A stretch of DNA of 8,403 nt from Methanobacteriota archaeon (GTDB lineage Archaea; Thermoplasmatota; Thermoplasmata; RBG-16-68-12): positions 1 through 8,403 of the forward strand of contig VBMC01000024.1 in assembly GCA_005879015.1 (NCBI GenBank), in the 5' to 3' direction. Within the stretch, counting starts at the first letter, position 1; each line of letters opens with the position of its first letter. Below the pieces are notes generated by a model. The model saw only the letters and a program-made list of their open reading frames with translations. It ran no database searches and had not been told where the DNA came from. Below, one piece after another: positions 1 through 6,383 of the stretch. Made by a program: the position numbers and the translations under genes.

Positions 1-231
1 CTGCACGAAATCTTGCGGATGCGTGACCATCAAATGGGTGTCGAAGGGGACCTTGGTCAGTGCCCGGATCGACTTGACGATCGCAGGTCCCATCGTCAGG
101 TTGGGGACAAAGTGGCCATCCATGACGTCGATGTGGAGCATGTCCGCCCCGGCCTCGGCGGCTTCGCGCACTTGGTCCCCCAGGCGGTCGAACCGCGCGG
201 ACAGGATCGAGGGCGCGATCTTGATGGGCAT
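1..231 (-). CDS. rpe: Ribulose-phosphate 3-epimerase, N-terminal part (cut by window edge)
   Basis: Rpe interconverts D-ribulose-5-phosphate and D-xylulose-5-phosphate in the cytosolic non-oxidative pentose phosphate pathway. Seen: 77 codons in a TIM-barrel start typical of the family. They include IAPSILSA (residues 5-12), [14 protein letters not shown] (33-46) and DTHLMV (64-69). By family knowledge S8, H33, D35 and H66 correspond to the substrate-contacting and metal-binding positions, D35 being one of the two acid/base aspartates. M37 and M68 match the conserved methionines lining the active site. The second catalytic Asp and the phosphate loop lie beyond position 1. The ATG at 231 is chosen because it directly precedes the first barrel strand and a TATA-like element lies about 29 nt upstream, which fits a leaderless transcript; no SD is visible. 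An allulose-6-phosphate epimerase relative cannot be excluded from the N-terminus, but Rpe fits best, and transketolase and transaldolase genes are nearby. Confidence 0.93.
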   Translation of the reverse strand, partial: MPIKIAPSILSARFDRLGDQVREAAEAGADMLHIDVMDGHFVPNLTMGPAIVKSIRALTKVPFDTHLMVTHPQDFVQ

Positions 232-1003
232 CGAGCGGCGCAACGGACGCGCGTGGAATAAGATTTCCCTCCCCGCGGCGACCGCCACAGGGAGGACGAC
301 GTCGGCAGGGCGACGCGGACCGGGATCGCAGAGAATGTTCCCGCGGGTGTCGTCACCTTCTCCAGCTCGCCGGAATGAAGCATCAGCCGGATCGGCGCCG
401 TCGCGTTGAACATGTGTTTGAACCCGAACGATTCGTTCGGCCCGTCGAAGCGCCACTCGATCATCGCGTGGATCGTTGCGTTGCTCGAGACGTTCCAGGT
501 CTCGTTCTCGGCGATCGGGAAAGCCCAGATGTCGAGCGCGGGCTCATAGGTCGTCTGGACCGTCGCGGTGTACGACGTATTGAACCAACCACGGTCCGTC
601 CAGAGCGAACTCTTCAGATGGACCGTCCGGACCTCTTTAAGCTCCGCGAGATCGGAAGCGCGGTACAACGCATACCCGTCCACGGTCGCGTTCTCCATCA
701 CCGGTCGAAACAGCATCAAGGTCGACGAGTTCGTCTCTCCCGCATCTCGGGCCGCATCGAACACGCTCCCGAGGTGGAACGAGCCCTGCATCGTGACGTT
801 GTATTCGGAGTTGTCCGCGGACACGACCGTTCGGGTCAGCGCTCCGGTGAGGGACGGGCTTCCCCACGTCGCGTCTGTGGCGTCTTCGGGCCCGATGGAG
901 AGCCCAACTTTGCGAGGTCCGCCGGGCCGAAGGCAACCGCCGCGATTGCGATGCCAACCAGCGCGACGGTGATGGCGACCAAGCCAAGAGGTCTGATGCG
1001 CAT
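96..1003 (-). pseudogene. Exported sequon-rich protein of unknown function, frameshifted and lacking a proper C-terminus
   Basis: The start is ATG at 1003, preceded by a strong SD (AGGAGGA, 1015-1009, 5-nt gap). Codons 1-33 encode a short basic N-terminus and a hydrophobic stretch (LGLVAITVALVGIAIAAVAF), a signal peptide or membrane anchor. That frame then reaches a stop near 845. The protein-like sequence resumes one frame over, at LSIGPEDATDATWG (about position 900), so one base seems to be missing around 905-912. The resumed part has many N-x-S/T sequons (NVT, NSS, NAT, NTS, NET, NVS, NES), as expected of a secreted glycoprotein, and ends with [17 protein letters not shown] near 310. Beyond about 300 the frame stays open to a stop at 96 but is only a shadow of rpe (Arg/Ser/Pro-rich), so the true C-terminus is missing. 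It could be a decaying gene or carry two sequence errors. I do not recognise the family; an AGTF-x-A-x-x-V motif of this kind occurs in several extracytoplasmic protein families. Confidence 0.65.
255..266 (-). promoter_or_regulatory. TATA-like promoter element of rpe (leaderless type)
   Basis: Read on the minus strand the sequence is AAATCTTATTCC, an A/T patch in a very GC-rich surrounding. Its centre is about 29 nt before the rpe ATG at 231. Archaeal TATA boxes sit about 26 nt upstream of the transcription start, so transcription would begin at or next to the start codon. The element lies inside the reading frame of the preceding damaged gene. Confidence 0.5.
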
Positions 1004-1008
1004 CCCGT

Positions 1009-1015
1009 TCCTCCT
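1009..1015 (-). promoter_or_regulatory. Strong Shine-Dalgarno of the exported-protein gene
   Basis: AGGAGGA on the minus strand, 5 nt before the ATG at 1003. It decides this start over internal ones such as GTG at 824, because it also brings the hydrophobic signal segment into the product. Confidence 0.75.
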
Positions 1016-1044
1016 GTAGCGAAGCCCGCGAAGAACGCCCAGAC

Positions 1045-1050
1045 TATAAG
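1045..1050 (-). promoter_or_regulatory. TATA-like element of the exported-protein gene
   Basis: CTTATA on the minus strand, inside the A/T-rich run CCCTTATAGT. Its centre is about 44 nt before the ATG at 1003, which predicts a leader of about 18 nt, just long enough to include the SD at 1015-1009. Confidence 0.5.
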
Positions 1051-1338
1051 GGAATTATTAGACGGACGTAGAACATCCGCGTGAGTGCATCGAACATGTT
1101 TAGAACTGATAACATCTCGCGGCGGATTTGAGTGAGTAGCATTCGGACGAATTACTCAGGCGATGACTTTCGAATTCAATAGCTCTTCATCCGGATAGTC
1201 ATATTGTAGCCGAGCGAGGCGGCGAGGACGATTTTCGATTAGTCGGCCGCTTTGCGAGCCACAAGGCTTCATCCTGTAACGGGCCATGTGCCGTTGATGG
1301 CATCCCGATCGCCCAGCGAGCTCCGGACTCCGTGGAAG
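1051..1338. other. Noncoding, AT-richer intergenic region
   Basis: No convincing reading frame is seen on either strand between the promoter of the exported-protein gene and the small membrane-protein gene. The part up to about 1245 is visibly richer in A/T than the rest of the window. It contains the palindrome AACATGTT (1093-1100), a hairpin-forming inverted repeat (1134-1157) and an A/T patch at 1229-1243 (CGATTTTCGATTAGT) that could be a plus-strand promoter for the downstream genes. No tRNA or other known RNA fold was recognised. Confidence 0.6.
1134..1157. repeat. Inverted repeat (hairpin) in the intergenic region
   Basis: The left arm is GAGTA plus ATTCG, interrupted by a 2-nt bulge (GC). 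The right arm is CGAATTACTC. Together they give 10 complementary pairs with only 2 nt between the arms. It could be an operator half-site pair or part of a structured RNA. No T-tract follows, so it does not look like a bacterial-type terminator. Confidence 0.5.
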
Positions 1339-1530
1339 ATGAATCGATGGACCCTTGAGCCGCTGATCCTAAGCTGGTCGTGGATCCTCACTTTCGGTGC
1401 TGTACTTCTTTTCGTGAGCTTCGCGATGTATGGGTTGGGGACTGCGCTGGCGGTCGTTTTGGTGATCTTGCTGTGGGCTGTCGTTGCGTTTGCATGGTCT
1501 CGGGTGCGGGCCGCGAAGAACCCGCGTTGA
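1339..1530 (+). CDS. Small two-helix membrane protein, unknown function
   Basis: A 63-residue protein that is almost entirely membrane-spanning. Helix 1 covers about residues 8-31 (Trp-rich at its start), a short Gly-containing turn follows, and helix 2 covers about 34-53. A basic tail (R55, R57, K60, R63) suggests both ends face the cytoplasm. I do not recognise a family; such proteins are common and poorly characterised in archaea. The start is uncertain: ATG 1339 places the first helix directly after a short N-terminus, ATG 1297 would add 14 residues and TTG 1252 would add 29, and none has a clear SD. The gene ends 31 nt before transketolase on the same strand and no good TATA element sits at the right distance from transketolase, so the two may be co-transcribed. 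Confidence 0.55.
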   Translation: MNRWTLEPLILSWSWILTFGAVLLFVSFAMYGLGTALAVVLVILLWAVVAFAWSRVRAAKNPR

Positions 1531-1561
1531 CCCGCGACAAAGCCCTTAAGATGCGCCCGGC

Positions 1562-2455
1562 ATGTCCCCGCCGTCTCAGGCCAGAGACGGGGCGGGGCAG
1601 GCCACGGTCGACGTTTCCGAGGAGCTCATCGCGACCCTCAAGAAGAAGGCCGTGACCCTCCGGAAGCACATCATCCGGATGACACACAACGCGCAAAGCG
1701 GCCATCCGGGCGGCTCCATGTCCGCCGCGGACATCGTCACGGCCTTGTACTTTCATGTGCTCCGCGTCGATCCGAAGAATCCGACGTGGCCCGATCGGGA
1801 TCGATTCGTCCTCAGCAAGGGCCACGCGTGTCCCGTATGGTACGCCGCCTTGGCCGAGCGCGGCTTCTTCCCCGTCGACGAGCTGCTGACCTTCCGCAAG
1901 CTGAACAGCCGCCTCCAGGGGCATCCGGAACTCGGGACGACGCCCGGCGTCGAGAACGCCGCGGGCGCGGAGGGCCAAGGCCTCTCCTTCTCCGTCGGAC
2001 TGGCCCTCGCGGCCCGGATGGACCACAAGCCGTGGCGGGTGTACTGCATCCTCGGGGACGGGGAACAGGATGTCGGGCAGACGTGGGAGGCGGCGATGGC
2101 CTCGTCGAAGTACGGCCTCGATAACCTCACCGCGTTCATCGATCGGAACGGGATCCAGCAAGAGGGCCGCACGGAGGACATCATGCCCCTGGAGCCGCTC
2201 GCGGAGAAATGGGAGGCGTTCAACTGGCACGTCCTGACGATCGACGGACACGACTTCCGCCAGATCCTCGCGGCGATTGAGGAGGCCCACCGCACGAGAG
2301 GCCGGCCCACGGCGGTCATCTCCCGCACGGTGAAAGGCAAAGGCGTGTCCTTCATGGAGAACAAGATCAAGTATCACGGCGCCGCGACGAGCGATGAGGA
2401 GTTGAAGCTCGCCCTCGCGGAGCTCGAGGCCCAGGAGGCGTCGATCTGGCCGTGA
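1562..2455 (+). CDS. tktA: Transketolase, N-terminal (thiamine diphosphate-binding) subunit
   Basis: Half of a two-subunit transketolase, which moves two-carbon ketol units between xylulose-5-phosphate and aldose phosphates using thiamine diphosphate (ThDP) and a divalent metal. Seen (297 residues): SGHPGGSMS (46-54), SKGHA (85-89), an ENAAGAEGQG segment (131-140) typical of the family, and the ThDP/metal motif starting GDGE (165-168) and ending at N196 in DRNGIQ, spacing as expected. TVKGKGVSF (256-264) and H272 in YHG follow, the latter near the substrate site. About 300 residues is normal for an archaeal N-subunit. The ATG at 1562 is the only reasonable start; the next in-frame ATG is residue 40, just before conserved sequence. 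No SD is visible. The last 4 nt overlap the C-subunit start, so translation is probably coupled. The symbol follows common usage for split enzymes and is not certain. Confidence 0.95.
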   Translation: MSPPSQARDGAGQATVDVSEELIATLKKKAVTLRKHIIRMTHNAQSGHPGGSMSAADIVTALYFHVLRVDPKNPTWPDRDRFVLSKGHACPVWYAALAERGFFPVDELLTFRKLNSRLQGHPELGTTPGVENAAGAEGQGLSFSVGLALAARMDHKPWRVYCILGDGEQDVGQTWEAAMASSKYGLDNLTAFIDRNGIQQEGRTEDIMPLEPLAEKWEAFNWHVLTIDGHDFRQILAAIEEAHRTRGRPTAVISRTVKGKGVSFMENKIKYHGAATSDEELKLALAELEAQEASIWP

Positions 2456-3414
2456 CCGCGGGCCCTTGGAAGATGGAGAGCCAGCGGACGTACTTCGGGC
2501 GAGCCCTGGTGGAACTCGGACGGCGGAACCCCAACGTCGTCGTGGTGGGCGCGGACACGACGGAGTCCTTGAAGTCGATCGAATTCGGGAAAGCCTTCGC
2601 GGACCGCTTCTTCCAGCTCGGGATCGCCGAGCCGAACATGATCTCCGTGGCCGCCGGCCTCGCCGCCGCTGGGAAAATCCCCTTCGCGACGACGTATTCC
2701 GTGTTCGGTTCCGCGCATACGTACAACATCATCCGCCAGAACGTCGCGTACACGAACTTGAACGTGAAGGTGTTCTGCTCCCATGCCGGTCTCACGGTCG
2801 GCCCGGATGGGGCGACACACCAGATCAACGAGGACCTCGGCCTGATGCGCGGCATCCCGCGCATGACGGTGCTCGTCCCCGCGGACGGTCCCGAGACGGG
2901 GAAGTGCGTTGCGGCCGCCGCGGCGATGAAGGGGCCGGTCTACTGCCGTTTCTCGCGCACGAATGTGCCGACCATTACGTCGATGGAGGACGAGTTCGTG
3001 ATCGGAAAGGCGCGCGTCCTGCGGGACGGATCCGACATCGCGCTGATCGGCTGCGGCCTCATGGTGGCCCGTTGTCTCGAGGCCGCGGAGGCGCTCAAGC
3101 GGGCCGGGATCAAGGCGCGGGTGATCAACTTGTCAACCGTCAAGCCGCTCGATGTCGCGACGATCGACCGCGCGGCGCGGGAGACCGGGGGGATCGTGAC
3201 GGCGGAAGAACACACGGTCGTCCATGGGATCGGTGGCGCGATCGCGACCGCCATCGCGGCGAACCATCCCGTCCCGATGGCATACGTCGGCGTTCAGGAT
3301 GTGTTCGGCGAGAGCGGAGAAGCAGACGAGCTGCTTCGGAAGTACGGGCTGACAACAGAGAACATCGTGGATGCGGCCCATGGCGTGATGAAGCGCCGGG
3401 CTCGATCCGAATAA
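2452..3414 (+). CDS. tktB: Transketolase, C-terminal (pyrimidine-binding) subunit
   Basis: This partner of the preceding gene supplies the Pyr domain and the C-terminal domain of transketolase, as in the E1-beta/DXS C-terminal superfamily. Seen (320 residues): RTYFGRALVEL (12-22), DRFFQLGIAEPNM (51-63) where E60 is the catalytic glutamate that activates the ThDP aminopyrimidine, GPDGATHQ (117-124), and the C-terminal domain with VINLSTVKPLD (224-234), EEHTVVHGIGGA (252-263) and GVQDVFGESGE (280-290). GTG at 2452 is chosen because it makes a GTGA overlap with the upstream stop and an AGGAGG lies at 2433-2438, though the 13-nt gap is long. ATG 2473 (MESQRTYF), seven codons in, is the main alternative. 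The active sites should form at the interface with the N-subunit, since the Glu and the ThDP diphosphate motif are on different chains. Confidence 0.95.
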   Translation: MTAGPWKMESQRTYFGRALVELGRRNPNVVVVGADTTESLKSIEFGKAFADRFFQLGIAEPNMISVAAGLAAAGKIPFATTYSVFGSAHTYNIIRQNVAYTNLNVKVFCSHAGLTVGPDGATHQINEDLGLMRGIPRMTVLVPADGPETGKCVAAAAAMKGPVYCRFSRTNVPTITSMEDEFVIGKARVLRDGSDIALIGCGLMVARCLEAAEALKRAGIKARVINLSTVKPLDVATIDRAARETGGIVTAEEHTVVHGIGGAIATAIAANHPVPMAYVGVQDVFGESGEADELLRKYGLTTENIVDAAHGVMKRRARSE

Positions 3415-3444
3415 CCCGGCCGGTTCCGATTCGGCGGGGTCGGC

Positions 3445-4083
3445 TCACGCCGCAGTCTTGATCGGTCCCTTTTCGTTGTACCGCTGGACCGTCACAAAGC
3501 CCGCGACGTTCTCATGGGCGATGTCCCAGCCCGCGGCGTCGTCCCGGAGAGACCACCGCCGAATGTTCGTCACGGTCGACTTCCTCATGTTGATCCCGTC
3601 GGGCAAGAGGATGTAGCCTTCGAACGGGGCGCCCGTGACCGGGTTGCGAATGTGCTCGCTCTGCACTTCGCCGATCCCTTCGACCGCGAACGAGCTGTCG
3701 ACTCCCTTGAATTTGAAATCAATCTTCGTGGCCTTCGTCGGGAGCGTCTTCGTGAGCGTGCTGGGGAAGACCGTGAACACGCCGCCGCCCTCCTTCCCTC
3801 CCGTGATCTTCTCGATTGCCTCTCGCTGGTTGGGTTTTGCCTTCGGGTCGATGTACACCCGGCCCGTCCCGTTTCCCATGTGGATCGCCCGGGGCCACCA
3901 GAGGCCCCACGCGAACGTCGTGCCGTCCAGCTTGGTCGTCCCGAACGTCCCCTTCCGGATGTGCCACGACACGAGTGCTTCGCAACTGCCCGTCGTCGGC
4001 AGCGCGTTGAAATTGCATGGGCATCCCCATGCGCAGTTGCAACTCTGGATGTACTCCGCCTCAATATTCCATTTCGTTGGCAT
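3445..4083 (-). CDS. DUF1326 family Cys-rich protein
   Basis: A 212-residue soluble protein of the uncharacterised DUF1326 family. Its hallmark is the N-terminal cluster C15-N-C17-A-W-G-C21-P-C23-N-F, followed by C34. Other family-like parts are the stretch around FAWGLWWPRAIHMGNG (57-72) and SEHIRNPVTGAPF (142-154). No signal peptide is seen, so it is probably cytoplasmic. The function is unknown; the clustered cysteines suggest metal or redox binding, which is inference. ATG 4083 is well supported by an SD (GGAGGT, 4096-4091, 7-nt gap) and a TATA element about 44 nt upstream. The in-frame ATG at 4113 would lie too close to the TATA. It is divergent from a DUF2182 gene, a pairing known from many genomes, which supports a joint role. 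It converges on the transketolase C-subunit with a 30-nt gap. Confidence 0.88.
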   Translation of the reverse strand: MPTKWNIEAEYIQSCNCAWGCPCNFNALPTTGSCEALVSWHIRKGTFGTTKLDGTTFAWGLWWPRAIHMGNGTGRVYIDPKAKPNQREAIEKITGGKEGGGVFTVFPSTLTKTLPTKATKIDFKFKGVDSSFAVEGIGEVQSEHIRNPVTGAPFEGYILLPDGINMRKSTVTNIRRWSLRDDAAGWDIAHENVAGFVTVQRYNEKGPIKTAA

Positions 4084-4090
4084 CGACCAG

Positions 4091-4096
4091 ACCTCC
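4091..4096 (-). promoter_or_regulatory. Shine-Dalgarno of the DUF1326 gene
   Basis: GGAGGT on the minus strand, 7 nt before the ATG at 4083. It settles this start against the upstream ATG at 4113. Confidence 0.75.
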
Positions 4097-4123
4097 GGCC
4101 CGGAGATGGGCATCCGAAGACCG

Positions 4124-4131
4124 ATACTTAA
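4124..4131 (-). promoter_or_regulatory. TATA box of the DUF1326 gene
   Basis: TTAAGTAT on the minus strand in a GC-rich setting, centred about 44 nt before the ATG at 4083. The predicted leader of about 19 nt would contain the SD. Confidence 0.6.
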
Positions 4132-4207
4132 CCGTTCTCGGAATGGTTTCCGCGTCGGCCATCCGTTCCTTACATTCATGCCACGACGATCTTTACCCGG
4201 GGGTCGA

Positions 4208-4990
4208 ATGGGAGGCGCGACCCGCCAGGGCCCCGCGATTCTGCTCCGACGAGTCACGATTCCGGTTGCCGCCGCGGTGGCCCTCGTCGTCGCCGCGGCT
4301 TGGTATGCAACGTGGACGTCCTCGGGCTTCCTGATGGCACTGATGGCTCCATCGACGATCGTATCGTCCGACCTCGTGCTTTTCTTTGCCCTCCTGGTCG
4401 TCATGATGGTCGCGATGATGTTGCCCTCGGCGATGCCGATGATCCTTGCCTTCCGGGGAATGACCCAGCTCGAGGCGGGTCGGCCGACAAAGCCTGCGGA
4501 CAACGCCGCGACTGCCCTGTTCGTCATGCCGTATTTCCTCGTCTGGGGCGCGTTTGGTGTCGCAGCGGTCTTGGGATTGATTGCGCTCGGGCTCCTCGGG
4601 GCCATGGGCACGACGACCGGCCCGTTCGTCTTCGCGTCGGCGGTGACGCTCGTGGCGGCAGGCCTCTGGCAAGTCACGCGGACGAAGGAAGTCTGCCTGA
4701 CGCACTGCACGTCGCCGATGTCGTTCGTCATGCGGCACTGGCGGTCCGGCCGAATCGGCGCAATCCGCATGGGCCTTCGCCACTCTCTGTATTGCATCGG
4801 ATGCTGCTGGCTCTTCATGCTCGTCCTCTTCATCTCCGGGTCGATGAGCCTCCTCTGGATGGGCGGTATCTCGGTCGTAATCTTGACGGAGAAACTCGGC
4901 TTGCGGACAGAGTTTTTCTCTCGAGTCATAGGCGTGATCCTTGTCGGGCTGGGGGCCCTCGTCGCAATCGGGGCCGTCCTTGCGATCTGA
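4208..4990 (+). CDS. DUF2182 family predicted metal-binding membrane protein
   Basis: A 260-residue polytopic membrane protein of the DUF2182 (COG5486-type) family. About six to seven hydrophobic segments are seen, at roughly residues 14-34, 55-80, 105-130, 138-155, 195-225 and 238-259. Family signatures are MMLPSAMPM (70-78) in the second helix, a loop with C163-L-T-H166-C167-T-S-P, and H192-S-L-Y-C196-I-G-C199-C200-W entering the next helix. The Cys/His residues are the basis of the metal-binding prediction; no ligand has been assigned that I can cite. ATG 4208 is preferred because GGGGGT (4199-4204) lies just before it and the hydrophobic part follows soon. ATG 4178 would add 10 residues. 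It is divergent from DUF1326, its usual partner, and the two share the 124-nt region 4084-4207. It converges on the MFS gene 34 nt downstream. Confidence 0.88.
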   Translation: MGGATRQGPAILLRRVTIPVAAAVALVVAAAWYATWTSSGFLMALMAPSTIVSSDLVLFFALLVVMMVAMMLPSAMPMILAFRGMTQLEAGRPTKPADNAATALFVMPYFLVWGAFGVAAVLGLIALGLLGAMGTTTGPFVFASAVTLVAAGLWQVTRTKEVCLTHCTSPMSFVMRHWRSGRIGAIRMGLRHSLYCIGCCWLFMLVLFISGSMSLLWMGGISVVILTEKLGLRTEFFSRVIGVILVGLGALVAIGAVLAI

Positions 4991-5024
4991 TCCCAATCCG
5001 GGCTCACTTCTCGCGGCCTTCTTC

Positions 5025-6263
5025 TCAATCCGACGTCGGCGGAGGAATCGTTTTTAGCGAGCGGACCGGGGAGAAGAACACCCAGGGGGCTGCCAGTAAC
5101 CCGCCGACCGCCGCGAGCACGATCGCCGGGTACACGCCGATGACTTCCCCGAGAGCGCCTCCGAGGAGACTCCCAATCGGGATCGTGCCCCAGACGAGGA
5201 AGCGCATCGTCGCATTGAGCCGACCTTGGATTCGAACGGGGACGAGGGATTGCCGCAGGCTGACTTGATTGATGTTGTACCAGAGGGTCCCGAGGGCTCC
5301 CACGAACACCATCGCGGTAAGGAATACAAACGCAAACTGCGGCGTCGCCAACACGACTCCGAAGGAACTCAACGACCCCGCAAGAATGCCGACGACGATT
5401 GCGCGACCGATGCCGATTCGATTCGCGAGTCGGTTCGCCGTGACGGCACCGAGGATTCCTCCGATGCCTCCGATTCCGCCAATGGTCCCGATTCCTACCT
5501 CATCGAGGCCAAGGACGCGGACCGCATATAGCGTGAAGAGGGCGAACAAGGCGCCGGAGAATAGATTCGCAGTCCCGGTGCAGCCCGCGATCGACCAGAG
5601 TCGCCGGTCCCGAAACACGACGTGGAGGCCCTCGCGAATCTCCGTCGTGACGGCTCGTCGCTCCGATGTGGCGGGCACTGCTTCCGGCGTCCGGATGCGA
5701 GCCATGAGTCCGGCGGAGAAGAAGAAGGTGAGTCCATCAGCCACCATGGCGAACGCATAGCCCACAGCCTTCAGGGCAAAACCGGCGAGGACCGGCCCGG
5801 TGACCTGCGCCGTCGTGTTGGTCGCTTCGAGTTTGCTGTTTCCTTCGACGATTTGTCCTCGGGGAACGAGAGCGGGAAGGTACGCCTGGTATGAGACGTC
5901 GAAGAACACCGTCAGGATGCCGGTCGCGAATCCCAGGACGTACAGATACTCCATCCGCACGATGCCGAGGAGTGTGAGGGTGGCAATGGCGACGACGATG
6001 AAGCCACGGCCAAGGTCGCCCGCGATCAGGATGGGCCGGCGTCGATGACGATCGACCCACACGCCAACCAGGAGGCCGATCAAGAGGAACGGGAAGGTCC
6101 CCATCGCGCCGAGGAGACCCATCTGGGAGGGGCTCGCCAGGAGCGTCTTCAGGGCGAGGAACTGCAACGCGAGGCCCGTGAACTGATTCCCGAACTGCGA
6201 CACGCTTTGACCGATCCAGAGCTTCAGGAAGTTCGGGTGGCGCCAGAGCGTCGGGGCAGCCAT
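5025..6263 (-). CDS. MFS transporter, drug-exporter type (MFS_3-like)
   Basis: A 412-residue integral membrane protein with the 12-helix pattern of the major facilitator superfamily, probably a proton-driven exporter. Seen: HPNFLKLWIGQSVSQFGNQ (9-27) before and in helix 1, as in the MFS_3 branch; motif A-like GVWVDRHRRRP (67-77) between helices 2 and 3; EGNSKLEATNTTAQVTGPVLAG (140-161), a hallmark loop and helix; and LWYNINQVSLRQSLVP (327-342) with GRLNATMRF (347-355) and GSLLGG (364-369) in the second half. The substrate cannot be told from sequence. A run of three GGI triplets (262-270) lies in a predicted helix. ATG 6263 is chosen because a TATA element lies about 30 nt upstream, fitting a leaderless mRNA; TTG 6278 would add 5 residues and lie only about 15 nt from it. 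It is divergent from transaldolase; no co-function is implied. Confidence 0.9.
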   Translation of the reverse strand: MAAPTLWRHPNFLKLWIGQSVSQFGNQFTGLALQFLALKTLLASPSQMGLLGAMGTFPFLLIGLLVGVWVDRHRRRPILIAGDLGRGFIVVAIATLTLLGIVRMEYLYVLGFATGILTVFFDVSYQAYLPALVPRGQIVEGNSKLEATNTTAQVTGPVLAGFALKAVGYAFAMVADGLTFFFSAGLMARIRTPEAVPATSERRAVTTEIREGLHVVFRDRRLWSIAGCTGTANLFSGALFALFTLYAVRVLGLDEVGIGTIGGIGGIGGILGAVTANRLANRIGIGRAIVVGILAGSLSSFGVVLATPQFAFVFLTAMVFVGALGTLWYNINQVSLRQSLVPVRIQGRLNATMRFLVWGTIPIGSLLGGALGEVIGVYPAIVLAAVGGLLAAPWVFFSPVRSLKTIPPPTSD

Positions 6264-6288
6264 GTGAGCCGCCCGCAAGGGCCGTCTG

Positions 6289-6297
6289 GATAAGTAG
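6289..6297 (-). promoter_or_regulatory. TATA box of the MFS gene (leaderless type)
   Basis: Minus strand TACTTATCC, centred about 30 nt before the ATG at 6263. No SD lies between them. The spacing and the ending TTAT-C-C resemble the rpe promoter element. Confidence 0.5.
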
Positions 6298-6343
6298 CTT
6301 GTCCCGCCCCGAGGGAAACGACGTCTCCCCGGAGGCGGAAATG

Positions 6344-6351
6344 CTCATATC
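6344..6351 (+). promoter_or_regulatory. Possible TATA element of the transaldolase gene
   Basis: CTCATATC is the only A/T patch at a plausible distance, centred about 36 nt before ATG 6384, which predicts a leader of roughly 10 nt. It is weaker than the other promoter candidates in the window. Confidence 0.35.
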
Positions 6352-6383
6352 GGGCCCAAGCCATCGGTCGACGGCGGGCGTTC

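Noticed and set aside
905..912. Programmed -1 ribosomal frameshift in the exported-protein gene
   Set aside because: The -1 shift would join the frames, but there is no canonical slippery heptamer (the bases read GCAAAGTTGGG) and no clear downstream structure. A mutation or sequencing indel is simpler, and the C-terminus is also damaged.
375..1019. 214-codon plus-strand reading frame opposite the exported-protein gene
   Set aside because: It is Arg-rich without domain features, while the opposite strand shows a signal peptide, SD and N-glycosylation sequons.
1541..1550. CCCTTAAG as a TATA box for the transketolase N-subunit
   Set aside because: It lies only about 15 nt before ATG 1562, which would put the transcription start inside the coding region, and no alternative start codon follows nearby.
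1388..2377. 329-codon minus-strand reading frame opposite the transketolase N-subunit
   Set aside because: Its Arg/Glu/Val-rich content is what GC-rich sequence gives antisense to a real gene; no motif, promoter or SD supports it.
3413..3425. AACCCGGCCGGTT near-palindrome after the transketolase stop as a terminator
   Set aside because: It is short, has no loop and no T-tract, and palindromes of CCGG type are expected by chance at this GC content.
3635..4177. Plus-strand frame open upstream of DUF2182, extending it by about 180 residues
   Set aside because: It is antisense to the DUF1326 gene and carries none of the DUF2182 features; the family normally starts just before the first hydrophobic segment.
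4991..5024. Pyrimidine-rich gap between DUF2182 and MFS as an archaeal terminator
   Set aside because: It has T's interspersed with C's but no run of four or more T's, so it is not distinguishable from background.
4084..5028. Minus-strand reading frame open upstream of DUF1326, which would give a 527-residue protein
   Set aside because: The extension lies antisense to the DUF2182 gene and reads as low-complexity Arg/Pro/Thr/Ala sequence. The SD and TATA at 4091-4131 place the DUF1326 start at 4083.
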